From Flavobacteriales bacterium (lineage in GTDB: Bacteria > Bacteroidota > Bacteroidia > Flavobacteriales_G > Salibacteraceae): DNA of 64,000 nucleotides. Within the stretch, counting starts at the first letter, position 1. Every line of letters begins with the position of its first letter. Where the stretch lies: NCBI GenBank assembly GCA_018660685.1, contig JABJJW010000004.1, forward strand, positions 1-64,000. The letters are read 5' to 3'. This document shows positions 43,140 to 51,108 of the stretch, piece after piece. The position numbers were made by a program, and so were the translations under genes. The notes under the pieces were generated by a model. It searched no databases, had not been told where the DNA came from, and worked only from the letters and a program-made list of their open reading frames with translations.

Positions 43140-43370
43140 TTAAGGCCTGTTCTTGTTCAATTGAAAATGTTCGATAATGTCCAAGCCATAAGCCAAGATT
43201 TCGTCATTTTCAAAGAGCACTGGATAGAAAACTACTTTTTTGGGAGGATTATCGCCTTCATCATCCACATTGATCGTGAGACAATCAATCTGTTTTCGAT
43301 CTAGATAATCAACAACGCGGCCACAATGGACGCCGTCATTAGATATGTAAAGGGTATAGTATCGAGCCAC
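43140..43370 (-). CDS. Glutaredoxin/thioredoxin-fold small protein
   Basis: Protein of 76 residues that resembles a glutaredoxin: YYTLYISNDGVHCGRVVDYL, a first beta-alpha unit, then FYPVLFENDEILAYGLDIIE, which corresponds to the cis-Pro strand and the GY-type end. The active-site CxxC is reduced to one Cys (HCGR), and the family role is therefore unclear; monothiol glutaredoxin-like or GST-N-like binding is possible. It is closely spaced (17 bases) before the nnr gene and behind the PD40 gene, all on the same strand. Confidence 0.7.
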   Translation of the reverse strand: MARYYTLYISNDGVHCGRVVDYLDRKQIDCLTINVDDEGDNPPKKVVFYPVLFENDEILAYGLDIIEHFQLNKNRP

Positions 43371-43379
43371 CTAAGTGAA

Positions 43380-44951
43380 CTAGCGGGAAGATACCAAGGT
43401 GAGATTTCTGTCAATCTCTGGTTGGAATGAGCTTTTGCCCAAAACTTTTACTTCAAAAGAAACTGGCTCGTAGCCCGGTGCTTCAACTCCTACATCAAAC
43501 TCTCCAGGAGGAAGGATGATGACGTATCGGTTCGTCTTTGGATTCGGCGTATAGTAACCGAAAATATCACCTGCAGTCAGGTCCATGACCGTGATACTCA
43601 CATCTTCAACCGTACCGCGATCGCTGGATATTTGACCTTTAATAACACTGTATTCAGATTCGACTTCAGTAATCGTAACTCGGTACAAGTCGTAATCTCC
43701 GAACCCGCCTTTGCGTAGAGCTGAGATGTATCCATACCTTCCAGACTGAGACTGGCGGTAGTTCATGTCATCATCAACTGAGTTTACTGGATAACCAAGA
43801 TTTCTGACGTTCATATACCGGTTGGAATCTGGATTCCATTCAGCCTTGAAAATGTCATAACCACCCATCGAGAAATGTCCCTTCGAGCTGAAGAAGATGT
43901 ATTTCCCATCATGGGTAACGTTCGGGAAATCCTCATCACGTTCTGTATTGATGTCACGACCAGCATTGTATGGAACTCCCCAATTTCCTGTTGGGAGTCT
44001 TTTGATGATCCAAACATCGGTTCCGCCAAATCCTCCAGGTCGATCACTGATAAAATAAATCGTGTTTCCATCAGATGCGTATGTCGCAGCGATTTCTCTC
44101 CACTTGCTATTGACTTGTCCGTCAAGAGGTTTAATGTTTTCTAAATGATTTTCTCTGAAATCGGCCTCGTAGATATCTCCACTGATGCTTTCCAACCCTT
44201 TCATAAGGAGCATCTTCTCTCCAAATCCTGACATACCAATTACCACCTCGCTTTCGGCTGGGTCATTGTCTGCGCCAGGCATTGGCAGGGCTTGTACATA
44301 TTCACCTTCCTCTACATGTGAGGAATAAATATTTGAAGCGAACGTGCCATCAGGTAGTTTCTTGCTGCCGTCATCCCTCTTAGATGTAAATGCAACGAAA
44401 TTTTCATCAACGGTTACAAATGGGAAGTAGTCTGGGTACTCACTGTTGATCTGACCTCCAAGGTTTTCCCAAACGCATTGCACAGGGAACTTCATCAGTT
44501 CATATGCATTCTCACAGTACTCAATTTGAGTCTCTGCATCATCTACCGTAAACTCATCACCCATTGAGTAGTTCTCAATGAATGCATTGAACATGTCAAT
44601 AGCGCGGTCAAATTGATGATCTGCTTGAAAAGCCCGCCCCATTAAATAGTAGACCGTCGCTGCTTCGTCATCGTAGAAAACAACCTTCTCAAAATATTGG
44701 AGTGCCTTAACCTTTGTGAAGTCAGAATTGAGATAGCACAGTCCAGCATTGTAGTTTGCCTTAATATCTTCTGGGTCATTATTATCCAGGAAAAACAAGT
44801 ATTCCTTCAGCGCTTCCTTATAATTTTCATCAAAGAAGAGTTGGTCGGCACGATCCATATTGCCAGTTGGCTCTACAGAATCGTCCTGAGCCACCGCAAA
44901 GGCCTGTAAACACAAGACAAAAACAAGAAAATGTAGCAGACGAAACGTCAT
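43380..44951 (-). CDS. TPR and PD40 beta-propeller envelope protein (PorE-like, no OmpA domain)
   Basis: Exported protein of 523 residues. Signal peptide (MTFRLLHFLVFVLCLQAFAV AQ), TPR-like helices (about 30-145), PD40/WD40-like propeller repeats (for example NTIYFISDRPGGFGGTDVW and KYIFFSSKGHFSMGGYDIF), and a final carboxypeptidase-regulatory-like beta domain (about 440-523). The architecture matches OmpA-family outer-membrane proteins of the PorE type, known to bind peptidoglycan for T9SS, but the terminal OmpA domain is absent. The ATG 44951 gives a good signal peptide; an in-frame frame start at 45023 does not. Role in T9SS anchoring is only inference. Confidence 0.85.
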   Translation of the reverse strand: MTFRLLHFLVFVLCLQAFAVAQDDSVEPTGNMDRADQLFFDENYKEALKEYLFFLDNNDPEDIKANYNAGLCYLNSDFTKVKALQYFEKVVFYDDEAATVYYLMGRAFQADHQFDRAIDMFNAFIENYSMGDEFTVDDAETQIEYCENAYELMKFPVQCVWENLGGQINSEYPDYFPFVTVDENFVAFTSKRDDGSKKLPDGTFASNIYSSHVEEGEYVQALPMPGADNDPAESEVVIGMSGFGEKMLLMKGLESISGDIYEADFRENHLENIKPLDGQVNSKWREIAATYASDGNTIYFISDRPGGFGGTDVWIIKRLPTGNWGVPYNAGRDINTERDEDFPNVTHDGKYIFFSSKGHFSMGGYDIFKAEWNPDSNRYMNVRNLGYPVNSVDDDMNYRQSQSGRYGYISALRKGGFGDYDLYRVTITEVESEYSVIKGQISSDRGTVEDVSITVMDLTAGDIFGYYTPNPKTNRYVIILPPGEFDVGVEAPGYEPVSFEVKVLGKSSFQPEIDRNLTLVSSR

Positions 44952-45006
44952 TGTAGCGTTAATTGGGATTCCAAATTTATGAATGCCATAACACGTTGGC
45001 AACTTT

Positions 45007-45432
45007 TTACGAACTATGATCAACTATTATCAGCCAATCTCCATCAATTTTCTCCCAGATCAGTGTGAATCTTCCTGTGAGAGTATCCGCAGTGCGAAAC
45101 AATGTCCATTGGCCTGTAGTAAAGGCTGTGGAGGTAGATGTTCGCTTGATTTGCAGATCCGAAAATGCCAATTCTCCCATCCCTTCTTTACCCGGGTAAG
45201 ATTTTAAATAACGGTCTAAGGCTGGTTGCCATCCAAAAGTGATTGACTTCCCGCTTGTAAAGGCCATATCATCATCATCCCAATAGCCTTGCATGAACGT
45301 TTCCACATCGGCGTCATTCCACGCTTCAACCTGGTCTTCCATCACCTTACGTATTTCCAACACATCTTGTTCCACTGGAGCAGAACAAAAACTCAAAAAA
45401 GTTAAAGGAATGATGAATAAGTAGCGGTACAT
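45007..45432 (-). CDS. NTF2-like (DUF4440/SgcJ-type) lipoprotein
   Basis: Protein of 141 residues with a lipoprotein-type signal (LTFLSFC, Cys16) followed by an NTF2-like cone fold: VEAWNDADVETFMQGYWDDD, the AFTSGKSITFGW strand and RFTLIWEKIDGDWLIIVDHSS end. Such proteins are annotated DUF4440 or ketosteroid-isomerase-like and often are enzymes or binding proteins; function unknown. It begins directly behind the large PKD gene with no gap (45432/45433), so it is probably cotranscribed. Confidence 0.82.
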   Translation of the reverse strand: MYRYLFIIPLTFLSFCSAPVEQDVLEIRKVMEDQVEAWNDADVETFMQGYWDDDDMAFTSGKSITFGWQPALDRYLKSYPGKEGMGELAFSDLQIKRTSTSTAFTTGQWTLFRTADTLTGRFTLIWEKIDGDWLIIVDHSS

Positions 45433-48400
45433 CTATCGGTGTAATACAAAAGTGCCGCGAAGTTCTTTGACTTCGCTCGTGGACGTTTCGTAGAGAATCA
45501 TGTAAGCATAGCCTCCATTAGGAGCCCAATCATTTGAATTTGGCAGCTTACCATCCCAAAAGAAATTCATGTTTTCACCTTCGAAAAGAAGCTCTCCCCA
45601 ACGATTCCAAATGGAAATTTCAAATTGTCTGCCCTCATTGAATCCTTTTACGAACCAGGTATCATTAATGTCATCGCCATTCGGTGTAAAGCTGTTTGGA
45701 ACATACAGCGTGGTCACCGGTTCCACATCCAAATACTTCGCCGCTGTATCAGGACAATTGAAAATATTCCAAGTTACTTGAGTCACCTCATAAGCACCAC
45801 TCAGCTCATATGCATAATCAGGTTGGAACTCAGAAGATACTCCACCATCACCGAACATCCACTCCCAGCGAACGCCTTGTTGCGAGGTGTTTTTGAATGA
45901 AATGAATGGATCAAACATATCTAAGGTTCGCTTGCTAAAATTAAATCCAGCTCTCGGTGCAGGTAATACGGTAATTGCTTCTTCTACACCAACTGCGCCG
46001 ATACATCCTGCATCACTTGTAGCTTCTAATCGAATAGAATACTGAACTGGTTCGAGCGTATCATTCTCAAGAATAATTATCGGTTCAAACTCCTCTGAAA
46101 CAAGACTGTCATCTATGAACCAATGGTATTCCATGGTCCCTACCGATAGGGCACTATTGTTTCCAAGCATAACCGTCAATGGAGAACAACCTTCATCGGG
46201 AATGGGTGTAAACGAAGGGCGCGGTGTCTCAGGGATGAATATTTCTTTGATCGCTGTGTCTTCACACCCTTTGTTAGAAACCGTCCTGAGAGTTAGGTCG
46301 TAATTACCTGGCAATGTGTAAATGTGTTCTGGATCCATTTCAATCGACGTGTTTCCATCCCCGAAATCCCAATATGAGTCTGCAATGAGGCCCACACTCA
46401 CCTTCGAGATGTTTCTAAAACTAGATGCATAATCCACACAAGCGATGTTATCCGAGATGATCGCATTTGGTAATGGATAAATGCTGGCCGTGTTATCTAC
46501 GATGAATGAACAGCCATAATTACTCCATGTGGTGAGGCGAACAAAAATATCTTGGGCATTTGCCGTCTGATAACTTGTGTTTTGATTTGAATCCAAAATA
46601 CTGTTGTTGAATTCCCATAACCAAGAAACGATTTGATCGCCACCAGGGGTGACTTGCGCTATGGTGGATTGATCAAAAAACGGAAGTGGATCTCCCTCAC
46701 AAACATTATTGGCCCATGTAAATGCGGTAGCAGGAGCAGGATAAACCCGAATGGAATCCGTGACAGTATCTCGACATCCTTTGTTTGTCTGCACCATCAG
46801 TGTTACGTTGAACATTCCAGAACTTGAGTAGTCGTGTTGAGCATTTCCTGCAAATGCTGAATCTCCATCGCCAAACAAGTAAGTAAACTGATTAACATTT
46901 CCAGACTGGGAGGTGGATTGATTGGTAAATTGGGTTGCAACATTATCACATGCCGTATCGGCTGTAAAACCGGCAACCGGTAAGTGGTACACACCAATTG
47001 TTCTCAGCTTCGTTTTAATGCAACCTGAGTCGGTCTCTACTGTCAAGCTCACACTTTGTGGTCCTGGTGTACCATACTGATACAATGGCCCAGGTGAAGG
47101 AACACCTCCTGAAATGCTATCCTCATGTCCATTGCCATCTCCAAAATTCCATGTCCAGTGATGAATATTGCCCAGTGCAACCTCGGAACTATCAATAAAT
47201 TGAGATTCATCTTTGAAGCATACCGAAGGCACGAAAAACTCTGCTACCGGATTTGGATGCACCGTAACCGTCTTAGTGAGCGAATCTGTACAACCCAAAT
47301 TATCAACCAATTTCAACTCTGCCGAGTACTGGCCAAACGTTCCGTACGTATGTGCAGCGTTGGGAGTCGAATAGTCCGTAGTGCCATTTCCTTGAACATC
47401 CCACTCGTAGGTGGTGATCTGACCAGAACCGTTCCCGCTCGTATTGATCAGGTTGACTGCATCGTTGTCACAAGCATTCTCAATTTGAAATGCTGGATAT
47501 GGGTTCCCATAGACCGTAATCTGGGTGTCCGAAGTATCACGACAGGCCGCGTTTGTCTCTATGATAAGTTGGACAGTATAAGTTCCTGGGTTGGCATAGA
47601 GATGCTCTGGACTCTCAAGTGTATCCCCATTCAAATCCCCAAAATCCCACCACCAAGCTACATTATGTCCGATGTTGGCAAACGTCGTATCAAAGAATTG
47701 AACCGAATCGTCATAACAATGATTCGGAACATAGATCTGCGCATCCGGAGATTCATGTATGTATATGGGTTTGGCCATCGTGTCCGTACATCCATTTACG
47801 TCCGTCGCGATTAGAGAAACGTAGAACGTATCCGAGTAAGCGTAGATGTGAGTCAGGTTTGTATCCGTGGAAAAGGTTCCATCACCTAATTCCCAATAAA
47901 AAGTGTCGAGGTTGCTGAAGGCGTTTAAACCAGAACAGCCGTTAGTGTCAATGAAGGTGAATCTGGAGGTATCTCCAAGACAGACATTTTCGGACTCCAT
48001 GGTGTAGTCTACAAAGAGCTCGTAATTGAAATCGGTATAACGTGCTCCAGCTTGGGAGTAGTTATAGAATCCAAACAACCCCGGTTCAAAGCATCCAGTC
48101 TGATCGAATATCGTGTCAGAATCAATCATGATTACGGCCCTCGTTGGGGTGTAGAGCAATTCAAAGTCGTAGGATGTGTATGATACCCATCCATTCGTCG
48201 TGCTAAAATCTGTCTGCAGCACATTAAAGCCTGTACTGCTTGTGTGAACCCAATAACTAGGGAATACTGCAGCAATTGTCCGCGGGAAGTTCTGGTTAAC
48301 TTTATTCAGACTGAACCCTTCGAGTGCCGTGTATCCGCTCCAAGTCTGGTTGTTTTTCTTCCAATCAAAGAGATAGTACTCATGAAACATATTCTGCGTT

Positions 48401-48738
48401 CCGTACCATGCTTGATTCCAAGTCTGCTTAAAACCAAAAACGAAACCTATGTAGTCATCATCTGAATAGGTTTGAACTTCAAACGTTCCTGTAACCCTAA
48501 CGTTGATTAACGTATCAGGGCCGACATACATTCTCGGGTAATTATTATTCTGATTTGATGAGAGTATGGTCCCCCCACCTGAAACGATCCATCCGTTGTT
48601 TCCAACATAGGATGAATCTCCCGTCCTCTTCCATGATCCAAAATTCACAGTTTGAACACACTGAGCAAAGGCCGCGTGGGCTAAAATCGTGAGAAGAATT
48701 GTAGAAAATATGTGCCTAGATATTCGCAATTGAATCAA
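45433..48738 (-). CDS. Giant PKD-repeat protein with type B T9SS sorting domain and thrombospondin-C-like head
   Basis: Secreted protein of about 1100 residues. After a signal peptide (to about residue 25), residues about 30-230 resemble a thrombospondin C-terminal (L-type lectin-like) domain: SDDDYIGFVFGFKQTWNQAW, then LFGFYNYSQAGARYTDF. About eight PKD domains follow (WWDFGDLNGDTLESPEHLYA, YWDFGDGNTSIEMDPEHIYT and so on). The end is a gliding-motility-associated/CHU_C type B sorting domain (YVPNSFTPNGDDINDTWFVK, then GGYAYMILYE). Such surface proteins act as adhesins or glycan-binding proteins. No ATG precedes the signal peptide; the start is TTG, at 48738 or 48729. A strong promoter lies just upstream. 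Confidence 0.9.
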   Translation of the reverse strand: MIQLRISRHIFSTILLTILAHAAFAQCVQTVNFGSWKRTGDSSYVGNNGWIVSGGGTILSSNQNNNYPRMYVGPDTLINVRVTGTFEVQTYSDDDYIGFVFGFKQTWNQAWYGTQNMFHEYYLFDWKKNNQTWSGYTALEGFSLNKVNQNFPRTIAAVFPSYWVHTSSTGFNVLQTDFSTTNGWVSYTSYDFELLYTPTRAVIMIDSDTIFDQTGCFEPGLFGFYNYSQAGARYTDFNYELFVDYTMESENVCLGDTSRFTFIDTNGCSGLNAFSNLDTFYWELGDGTFSTDTNLTHIYAYSDTFYVSLIATDVNGCTDTMAKPIYIHESPDAQIYVPNHCYDDSVQFFDTTFANIGHNVAWWWDFGDLNGDTLESPEHLYANPGTYTVQLIIETNAACRDTSDTQITVYGNPYPAFQIENACDNDAVNLINTSGNGSGQITTYEWDVQGNGTTDYSTPNAAHTYGTFGQYSAELKLVDNLGCTDSLTKTVTVHPNPVAEFFVPSVCFKDESQFIDSSEVALGNIHHWTWNFGDGNGHEDSISGGVPSPGPLYQYGTPGPQSVSLTVETDSGCIKTKLRTIGVYHLPVAGFTADTACDNVATQFTNQSTSQSGNVNQFTYLFGDGDSAFAGNAQHDYSSSGMFNVTLMVQTNKGCRDTVTDSIRVYPAPATAFTWANNVCEGDPLPFFDQSTIAQVTPGGDQIVSWLWEFNNSILDSNQNTSYQTANAQDIFVRLTTWSNYGCSFIVDNTASIYPLPNAIISDNIACVDYASSFRNISKVSVGLIADSYWDFGDGNTSIEMDPEHIYTLPGNYDLTLRTVSNKGCEDTAIKEIFIPETPRPSFTPIPDEGCSPLTVMLGNNSALSVGTMEYHWFIDDSLVSEEFEPIIILENDTLEPVQYSIRLEATSDAGCIGAVGVEEAITVLPAPRAGFNFSKRTLDMFDPFISFKNTSQQGVRWEWMFGDGGVSSEFQPDYAYELSGAYEVTQVTWNIFNCPDTAAKYLDVEPVTTLYVPNSFTPNGDDINDTWFVKGFNEGRQFEISIWNRWGELLFEGENMNFFWDGKLPNSNDWAPNGGYAYMILYETSTSEVKELRGTFVLHR

Positions 48739-48745
48739 TTACCTT

Positions 48746-48778
48746 CAAATATAAACGCGTTTACTGTTCGTAACGCAA
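48746..48778 (-). promoter_or_regulatory. Promoter of the PKD protein gene
   Basis: Minus strand: TTG (48776-48778), 22 bases, then an exact TATATTTG (48746-48753), a consensus Bacteroidota promoter. The start codon TTG lies 7-16 bases downstream, which implies a very short leader. Confidence 0.6.
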
Positions 48779-48824
48779 TTACGGGGTGTTGGTTGGCTTA
48801 TAAACTTGATTAATCGATGGATTT

Positions 48825-50219
48825 CTACAATCCGTATTTATCGATGAGATAAACCAACGCCGAAATCGACCCCATACCAAGTTCAAGTTCACGTTTATTT
48901 ACGGCATCAAAAGTGTCGGCAGCGCTGTGGTGATAGTCAAAGTAGCGTTGGCTGTCGGGCACGAATCCGATCAAAACATTGTCGTCCGTTTGAAGTGGAC
49001 CAATATCGGCGCCGCTTCCTCCTTCTTCGAGCTGATGAATCCCATATTTCTCCAATAGTGGTTTCCACTTGATGATTTTATCAACCGCTTTTGAATTTCC
49101 CTCGACATGAAACCCTCGAGGTGTGAAGCCACCACGATCAGATTCGATCGCTGCTATATGATTCCATCCTTTCTCTTCCGTTATCTGAGCATATTTTTTC
49201 GCTCCTCTCAGCCCGTTTTCTTCATTCATAAAGAAGACAACTCGAATTGTATTGTTTGGTTCATAATCAAGAATCTTGAAGAGCTCCAATACACCAAGGG
49301 ATTGCATAACACCCGCTCCATCATCGTGAGCACCATGACCTTTATCCCAACTATCAAGGTGACCTCCAACGAGTATGATGTTCTCCGGGTTCTTTTTCCC
49401 CTTGATTTCACCGATGACATTGTAAGATTGCTTGTCGGGAAGGTTTTGGCAAGACTGCTGAAGAAAGACTTTCACCTGCTCTCCATCCTTCAATTTCTGA
49501 CTGAGTTGTTCAGCACCTCTCGTACTTACAGCGGCAGCCGGGATTTGCGGAATTCCTTCATCATACTTCATTGAACCGGTATGCGGAAAATCATCAATCC
49601 GGAGACTTAAAGACCTTACTAAAGCTCCTACCGCACCATACTTTGCTGCCTCAACAGCCCCACCCCATCTATGCTGTACACAATGCCCATAGCTGTGGAA
49701 CGTGTAGGTGTTCTCGGGATTCATGGGTTCGTTGAAAAAGACAATCTTCCCTTCGACCTGTTCACGACCCAATGCCTCAAGGTCTTCCCAAGTTTCTACC
49801 TCCACAATTTCAGTGTAGAGTCCATCTCCTTCAGTTGAAATTGATCCACCCAACGCGCAGATGTTCAGTTCTCCTTTCCCACCTTCGGATGTAGTGAAAT
49901 AAGCCATCTCCTGCCCTCGTTCCCAATGCGGCACCATGCATGGTTGCTTTGTCGGATTCAGTCCAATGCTGTCCATCAAGCGATACGAAAATTCAACTGC
50001 AGAATCTGCTTGGGCGCTTCCACTCAAGCGAGGGCCAATATCCAGACACATGTCTCCTAGCCAATTGTAGACTTTGCTCTTCGTGAGCGACAGACGATAG
50101 ATTTCGTCGATTACTTTTTGATCGTCAAGGAAGTCGATTCCTGCTGCTCTCGGTTCTTGGGCGGTAGCAAGGCAGCAGTAAAGCGCAAATGCTCCGGTCA
50201 ACAAAATCTTTGGCTTCAT
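48825..50219 (-). CDS. M28 family metallopeptidase with PA domain (carboxypeptidase Q-like)
   Basis: Secreted zinc peptidase of 464 residues with signal peptide (MKPKILLTGAFALYCCLATA). Residues about 120-250 form a PA domain insert; the M28 catalytic parts are GGHLDSWDKGHGAHDDGAG (zinc-binding His and Asp), FFMNEENGLRGAKKY and DYHHSAADTFD near the end. M28 enzymes release amino acids or dipeptides outside the cell. It is monocistronic; a -7 box sits right at the start codon. Confidence 0.93.
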   Translation of the reverse strand: MKPKILLTGAFALYCCLATAQEPRAAGIDFLDDQKVIDEIYRLSLTKSKVYNWLGDMCLDIGPRLSGSAQADSAVEFSYRLMDSIGLNPTKQPCMVPHWERGQEMAYFTTSEGGKGELNICALGGSISTEGDGLYTEIVEVETWEDLEALGREQVEGKIVFFNEPMNPENTYTFHSYGHCVQHRWGGAVEAAKYGAVGALVRSLSLRIDDFPHTGSMKYDEGIPQIPAAAVSTRGAEQLSQKLKDGEQVKVFLQQSCQNLPDKQSYNVIGEIKGKKNPENIILVGGHLDSWDKGHGAHDDGAGVMQSLGVLELFKILDYEPNNTIRVVFFMNEENGLRGAKKYAQITEEKGWNHIAAIESDRGGFTPRGFHVEGNSKAVDKIIKWKPLLEKYGIHQLEEGGSGADIGPLQTDDNVLIGFVPDSQRYFDYHHSAADTFDAVNKRELELGMGSISALVYLIDKYGL

Positions 50220-50224
50220 ACCGC

Positions 50225-50232
50225 CAAATGTA
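50225..50232 (-). promoter_or_regulatory. -7 box of the M28 peptidase gene
   Basis: Minus-strand TACATTTG, exact TAnnTTTG match, six bases before the ATG, suggesting a leaderless or near-leaderless message. No clear -33. Confidence 0.4.
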
Positions 50233-50241
50233 AGAAGTGGT

Positions 50242-51051
50242 TTATTCCTTGAGGATTTTGCGAGTGATCACATCATTCTCAGTCTCAAGTCTAAGAATGA
50301 AGGCTCCTCTTTGAAGGTTTGAAAGATCGAACCGCACTGATGAAGAATGTGGGTTGTCGATCAAGCAAAGTTTTCCATAAATATCATAAACAACGGCCCT
50401 TTCAATTCGTTCATCCATTGATATATTGAGAATATCTGATGCTGGATTTGGATAGACTGAGACGTTCTCCTCAATTTCATCGACTCCAAGGATGTCAACT
50501 TTCTTAACAATTGAATCAGAGCCGTAGCTGCTGAAGGCGTACAGTTTCACCCAGTATAATTCTTTGGTGTCATAGTCATGGCAAGTATCTGCAACATTTC
50601 CGATGGTGGTGTTACCATCTCCAAAAAACCAGATTAGTGTTTCCGCTCTTTCAGAAGTACTTGTAAAGCAGGCGATAACCTCTGTGTAGTCAAAATAGAA
50701 TTCAAAGTCAGCGATTGGAGGAAGACAAGAATCAATCGATATCATCGCTTCCATGGAAATGGCAGAGTCACCGTTGATATCCGTAATAATGCATCGGACC
50801 ACAGCGCTGTCCAACGCAGTAATGCTATCGCAAAACACTAAGTTGTCGGAGTTTGTTCCGACTCCACTGAAGCCACTCCCTTGATCAATTTGCCAGAAAT
50901 AGTTCATTCCGGTTCCGACAGCTGCGATGTCAAATGCAGCGCAGGTATCCGCACAAAGGACTTGATCAGCAGGTTGTACTGTAATGATTGGTTGCGCTAA
51001 GGCTATTGCAGAGATGCATATTGCGGCGGAAAGAGAAAGTAGATTCTTCAT
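50242..51051 (-). CDS. T9SS type A secreted Ig/PKD-domain protein
   Basis: Secreted protein of 269 residues: signal peptide, Ig-like or immunoglobulin-type domain (PADQVLCADTCAAFDIAAVG), a PKD-like domain (LIWFFGDGNTTIGNVADTCH) and a type A sorting domain (VSVYPNPASDILNIS, then LRLETENDVITRKILKE). The many paired cysteines in the first domain suggest disulfides. A surface-exposed role is inferred; no enzyme signature. Its stop is 22 bases before the M28 peptidase start, so the two may be cotranscribed or the M28 gene uses its own -7 box. Confidence 0.85.
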   Translation of the reverse strand: MKNLLSLSAAICISAIALAQPIITVQPADQVLCADTCAAFDIAAVGTGMNYFWQIDQGSGFSGVGTNSDNLVFCDSITALDSAVVRCIITDINGDSAISMEAMISIDSCLPPIADFEFYFDYTEVIACFTSTSERAETLIWFFGDGNTTIGNVADTCHDYDTKELYWVKLYAFSSYGSDSIVKKVDILGVDEIEENVSVYPNPASDILNISMDERIERAVVYDIYGKLCLIDNPHSSSVRFDLSNLQRGAFILRLETENDVITRKILKE

Positions 51052-51108
51052 AGGTCTAGGTTACGGTCGATAAAGTTATCGCTTAGACGTAAAAAAAAAC
51101 GCAGGAGG

